A stretch of DNA of 64,000 nucleotides from Nautilus pompilius (lineage: Eukaryota; Mollusca; Cephalopoda; Nautilida; Nautilidae): NCBI GenBank assembly GCA_018389105.1, contig JACATO010001093.1:186001-250000 (forward strand), in the 5' to 3' direction. Positions 55,501 to 61,500 of this stretch are shown here, piece after piece (the stretch's first letter is position 1; every line of letters starts with the position of its first letter). A program made the position numbers and the translations under genes. Under the pieces are notes generated by a model. That model was not told the DNA's origin and did not search any database. It saw only the letters and a program-made list of their open reading frames with translations.

Positions 55501-58500
55501 GGGAGCAGGTGTGTAGTCACAATCTTAAACAACAGAGAATCAACTGCAGTCAGTCACTAGGGAGCAGGTGTGTAGTCACAATCTTAAACAACAGAGAATC
55601 AACTGCAGTCAGTCACTAGGAGCAGGTGTGTAGTCACAATCTTAAACAACAGAGAATCAACTGCAGTCAGTCACTAGGGAGCAGGTGTGTAGTCACAATC
55701 TTAAACAACAGAGAATCAACTGCAGTCAGTCACTAGAGAGCAGGTGTGTAGTCACAATCTTAAGCACAGAGAATCAACTGCAGTCAGTCACTAGGGAGCA
55801 GGTGTGTAGTCACAATCTTAACAACAACAGAGAATCAACTGCAGTCAGTCACTAGAGAGCAGGTGTGTAGTCACAATCTTAAAGCACAGAGAATCAACTG
55901 CAGTCAGTCACTAGGGAGCAGGTGTGTAGTCACAATCTTAAACAACAGAGAATCAACTGCAGTCACTCACTAGGGAGCAGGTGTGTAGTCACAATCTTAA
56001 ACAACAGAGAATCAACTGCAGTCAGTCACTAGGGAGCAGGTGTGTAGTCACAATCTTAAACAACAGAGAATCAACTGCAGTCAGTCACTAGAGAGCAGGT
56101 GTGTAGTCACAATCTTAAACAACAGAGAATCAACTGCAGTCAGTCACTAGGGAGCAGGTGTGTAGTCACAATCTTAAACAACAGAGAATCAACTGCAGTC
56201 AGTCACTAGGGAGCAGGTGTGTAGTCACAATCTTAAACAACAGAGAAACAACTGCAGTCAGTCACTAGAGCAGCAGGTGTGTAGTCACAATCTTAAAGCA
56301 CAGAGATCAACTGCAGTCAGTCACTAGGGAGCAGGTGTGTAGTCACAATCTTAAAGCACAGAGAATCAACTGCTGTCAGTCACTAGAGAGCAGGTGTGTA
56401 GTCACAATCTTAAACAACAGAGAATCAACTGCAGTCAGTCACTAGGGAGCAGGTGTGTAGTCACAATCTTAAACAACAGAGAATCAACTGCAGTCAGTCA
56501 CTAGATAGCAGGTGTGTAGTCACAATCTTAAAGCACAGAGAATCAACTGCAGTCAGTCACTAGGGAGCAGGTGTGTAGTCACAATCTTAACAACAGAGAA
56601 TCAACTGCAGTCAGTCACTAGGGAGCAGGTGTGTAGTCACAATCTTAAAGCACAGAGAATCAACTGCAGTCAGTCACTAGAGAGCAGGTGTGTAGTCACA
56701 ATCTTAAAGCACAGAGAATCAACTGCAGTCAGTCACTAGGGAGCAGGTGTGTAGTCACAATCTTAAACAACAGAGAATCAACTGCAGTCAGTCACTAGAG
56801 AGCAGGTGTGTAGTCACAATCTTAAACAACAGAGAATCAACTGCAGTCAGTCACTAGAGAGCAGGTGTGTAGTCACAATCTTAAAGCACAGAGAATCAAC
56901 TGCAGTCAGTCACTAGGGAGCAGGTGTGTAGTCACAATCTTAAACAACAGAGAATCAACTGCAGTCAGTCACTAGGGAGCAGGTGTGTAGTCACAATCTT
57001 AACAACAGAGAATCAACTGCAGTCACTCACTAGGGAGCAGGTGTGTAGTCACAATCTTAAACAACAGAGAATCAACTGCAGTCAGTCACTAGGGAGCAGG
57101 TGTGTAGTCACAATCTTAACAACAGAGAATCAACTGCAGTCAGTCACTAGAGAGCAGGTGTGTAGTCACAATCTTAAACAACAGAGAATCAACTGCAGTC
57201 AGTCACTAGAGAGCAGGTGTGTAGTCACAATCTTAAAGCACAGAGAATCAACTGCAGTCAGTCACTAGGGAGCAGGTGTGTAGTCACAATCTTAAACAAC
57301 AGAGAATCAACTGCAGTCAGTCACTATGGAGCAGGTGTGTAGTCACAATCTTAAAGCACAGAGAATCAACTGCAGTCAGTCACTAGGGAGCAGGTGTGTA
57401 GTCACAATCTTAAACAACAGAGAATCAACTGCAGTCAGTCACTAGGGAGCAGGTGTGTAGTCACAATCTTAAACAACAGAGAATCAACTGCAGTCAGTCA
57501 CTAGGGAGCAGGTGTGTAGTCACAATCTTAAACAACAGAGAATCAACTGCAGTCAGTCACTAGGAGAGCAGGTGTGTAGTCACAATCTTAAAGCACAGAG
57601 AATCAACTGCAGTCAGTCACTAGGGAGCAGGTGTGTAGTCACAATCTTAAACAACAGAGAATCAACTGCAGTCAGTCACTAGAGAGCAGGTGTGTAGTCA
57701 CAATCTTAAACAACAGAGAATCAACTGCAGTCAGTCACTAGAGAGCAGGTGTGTAGTCACAATCTTAAGCACAGAGAATCAACTGCAGTCAGTCACTAGG
57801 GAGCAGGTGTGTAGTCACAATCTTAAACAACAGAGAATCAACTGCAGTCAGTCACTAGGGAGCAGGTGTGTAGTCACAATCTTAAACAACAGAGAATCAA
57901 CTGCAGTCACTCACTAGGGAGCAGGTGTGTAGTCACAATCTTAAACAACAGAGAATCAACTGCAGTCAGTCACTAGGGAGCAGGTGTGTAGTCACAATCT
58001 TAAACAACAGAGAATCAACTGCAGTCAGTCACTAGAGAGCAGGTGTGTAGTCACAATCTTAAACAACAGAGAATCAACTGCAGTCAGTCACTAGAGAGCA
58101 GGTGTGTAGTCACAATCTTAAAGCACAGAGAATCAACTGCAGTCAGTCACTAGGGAGCAGGTGTGTAGTCACAATCTTAAAGCACAGAGAATCAACTGCA
58201 GTCAGTCACTAGGGAGCAGGTGTGTAGTCACAATCTTAAACAACAGAGAATCAACTGCAGTCACTCACTAGGGAGCAGGTGTGTAGTCACAATCTTAAAC
58301 AACAGAGAATCAACTGCAGTCAGTCACTAGGGAGCAGGTGTGTAGTCACAATCTTAAACAACAGAGAATCAACTGCAGTCAGTCACTAGAGAGCAGGTGT
58401 GTAGTCACAATCTTAAACAACAGAGAATCAACTGCAGTCAGTCACTAGAGAGCAGGTGTGTAGTCACAATCTTAAACAACAGAGAATCAACTGCAGTCAG

Positions 58501-61500
58501 TCACTAGGGAGCAGGTGTGTAGTCACAATCTTAAACAACAGAGAATCAACTGCAGTCAGTCACTAGATAGCAGGTGTGTAGTCACAATCTTAAAGCACAG
58601 AGAATCAACTGCAGTCAGTCACTAGGGAGCAGGTGTGTAGTCACAATCTTAAACAACAGAGAATCAACTGCAGTCAGTCACTAGGGAGCAGGTGTGTAGT
58701 CACAATCTTAAACAACAGAGAATCAACTGCAGTCAGTCACTAGGGAGCAGGTGTGTAGTCACAATCTTAAACAACAGAGAATCAACTGCAGTCAGTCACT
58801 AGGGAGCAGGTGTGTAGTCACAATCTTAAAGCACAGAGAATCAACTGCAGTCAGTCACTAGGGAGCAGGTGTGTAGTCACAATCTTAAAGCACAGAGAAT
58901 CCATGTGACTACATAAGTATTACAAAGGGAAATGAATTTACTAAAGACAAGAAGGAATTATTTAATACTATTATTTAATATCTATTATGTGGTCATGTTA
59001 TTTTAAATTATTTTCTTTGTTTTTTTCATTTTAGTACCTGCATGGAGGGGGTTATCTATTGTACTAAAGTTTTGTGCGATGGTAAGACTTCATTTTTAGT
59101 CAGTTCTGCCAGATCAGACTAATTCTGAATTGATGCTGATCAGTTTAAAAAATGAATAATAGTCTTTGGCCCTTCTTAAATTGCTATCATTTGTAAAAGT
59201 TAAATAACTAAATTTCTCCTTTGGCAACCTTGTTTCTTTTAAAATATACAGTAAAGTCTCACTTTACATGGCGATGCTTCATTATAACATGATCTTGCCG
59301 TGAGACAAAGTAATCTGCGAGAGGGATAGTGTTTGATATTCTTACACAATAGCTATTGAGCCATCACTTACCAAGTTGTGTTTTTATCCCTTAATAACAA
59401 TGGGCCCAAAAAGGAAAAGTGAGGATATTAGTGATTTAGCAACGAAAATGAAATGAAAAGGTCACTTTGGAAGTAAAATTGAAAGTCGCTGAGAAATTTG
59501 AGAAAGGTGAAAGACTAATGGATATTTAATGTGCAATGGGGCTGAATGAAACAACATGCTGTACTATCTGTTCAGATACAGATAAGATAAAAGCAAGTGG
59601 GCCTGCATGCTACATCAGGGAGTGACACCAAAATCAGTTGTAGTAGACCTGTTGTTACGGAAAGGCTTTTGGGTACTTGAATTGAGCTCCAAACGAAGCA
59701 AAACGTTCCGTTATGTCTACATGTTATAAAGTGCAAAGCCTTGAGCTTGCATGAATCATTGAAGAAAGAAGAAAGATGAAAGTGGTGTGAAACCTTTCCA
59801 TGTGAGTCAGGGTTGGTTTTTCCGTTTTAAGAAGCGGTTTAATCTACACAACAAAAGTGACGCAAGAAGCAGCCATGGCTGATAAAAATTCAGCTGAAAG
59901 TTTCCGTAGTTTGCTGGTACAAATTATAGCTAATGGTGGTTATAGCCCTAAGCAGGTGGTCAATGTAGATGCAACAGGATTATATTGGAAGATGCAAAAC
60001 AGAACTTATATTTCCCAAGATGAAAAAAAACCTGGTTTTAAAGCTGCGAAAAATCAATGCACTTTTATTAGGAGACAATGCACAAGGAGACTTAAAACTT
60101 AAACCCTTAATGTTGTATCATGCATGGACTCCCAGATCTTATGATACTTAATTGTTATATTACCCTTCATTTCTTTCTCTCTCCATTCACCGGCATGCAT
60201 CACTACCTATTTACATGTGTTCTTATTAGAAATTATATTTCACTTAACACTGTTTTTCAGGCACAGATTAGTCATTGTTAAGTGAGACTTTACTGTACTT
60301 AACAAAGTCTGCTAAGGGGAAAGATATATTAAAGTTCTTTTATGCAACATTACTGAAAATAAAACTAAGGAATGCCAATTACAGTTGTTTATATAAAATT
60401 CAGTCTTCCTCTGTATTCTATAAGGTAGAAGTTCCTTTTATTGTGTTGCTTTCAGTTGGCCATGCGGAATGACAGTAACATCTTGTTAGTGTTCTTGCAT
60501 GTAGATGTTGTGTCCCATGGAATTCAGGTCTAAGACCTGTGCAGAATCTAATGAAACTTCAGCATATGTTTGCTGGTATATATATATGGTGACTTTCTTT
60601 CTGAAACTTTTCAGCAGAAAGCACGTGCTAAGCTACTTTCTGGCAAGGCACTTCTTAAAATTTGGAAGGAATAAAACCCTCTCAATTGCTTACATGGGTA
60701 AGGGAAACATATCTGCAATGCTTTAATTTTTGGGAAACTGGACTGACTGATCAAGCTTGTTAGAATAATAATAATAATAATAATATCAGAATGAAGAAGA
60801 AGAATAAACATGGCCAACCCTAGTTTTTAGTCTATCTTGTTAAATGGGAAAGGATTAATCTAGTGTATTACATCTAAATATTTCTCAGGTTAAGTGGAGA
60901 CCTAATAGAAGTTTACAAAAATACTTAGTGGGTGTTTTTTTTAGCATGTGTACAGAGACAAACCCTTTTAGGTATCTACAGCTACTAGGGGCCATATAAT
61001 TATAAACTAGCTAGTATTCCAGCATGGTTACAAAATCAGAAAGTATATTTTAGTAATAGAACCCATTAAGAGTTGAGTAAATTTACACCAAATGGAGTTA
61101 ACTAGTACTAATTGATTTAACCTTCCTCGGAGTTATCTAACCTGACAACAGCTCGGAAGCCGCATGGTTAATTTTTTCTTTCACGTTTTGTGTTTTTGTG
61201 CACAACTGCCGTCACGACCCAAAAACACAACATAGGTAGGACAAACCTCAACATGACAACAGGAGGGTCAAGAATTATATTGATGGCCCTTTTTCTCTTT
61301 CCTGGAAGCCCTTGTGTAAGCTGCTTGCCTCCTTGAAGCCTGAATATTTGTCAGGATAGAATGTTTTTTTGTTTTTTTTTGCATTTCAAGTTTTCTTTTT
61401 CTTCCTCTGTCCAAAATTGTAAAATTATCCTGTAGTTTGAAGAAAGGAAAAGAACCCTGAATTTGCTTGAATTTGTTTTATTTTTTCTCCTTGTTTGCTA

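Noticed and set aside
50141-57917. Repeated plus-strand open frames of the [13 protein letters not shown] type in the minisatellite
   Set aside because: The 59-bp period is not a multiple of three, frames break often, and small indels scatter along the array, so it is non-coding intron sequence.
49172-58900. Could the 59-bp array be a CRISPR array
   Set aside because: The whole 59-bp unit repeats, with no unique spacers, and it lies in an intron of an animal gene.
60505-60726. Cys-containing frame ([19 protein letters not shown]) considered as a TIL or TSP1-like exon between VWC and TSP1 1
   Set aside because: Too few cysteines, no domain pattern, and no acceptor and donor in phase 1.
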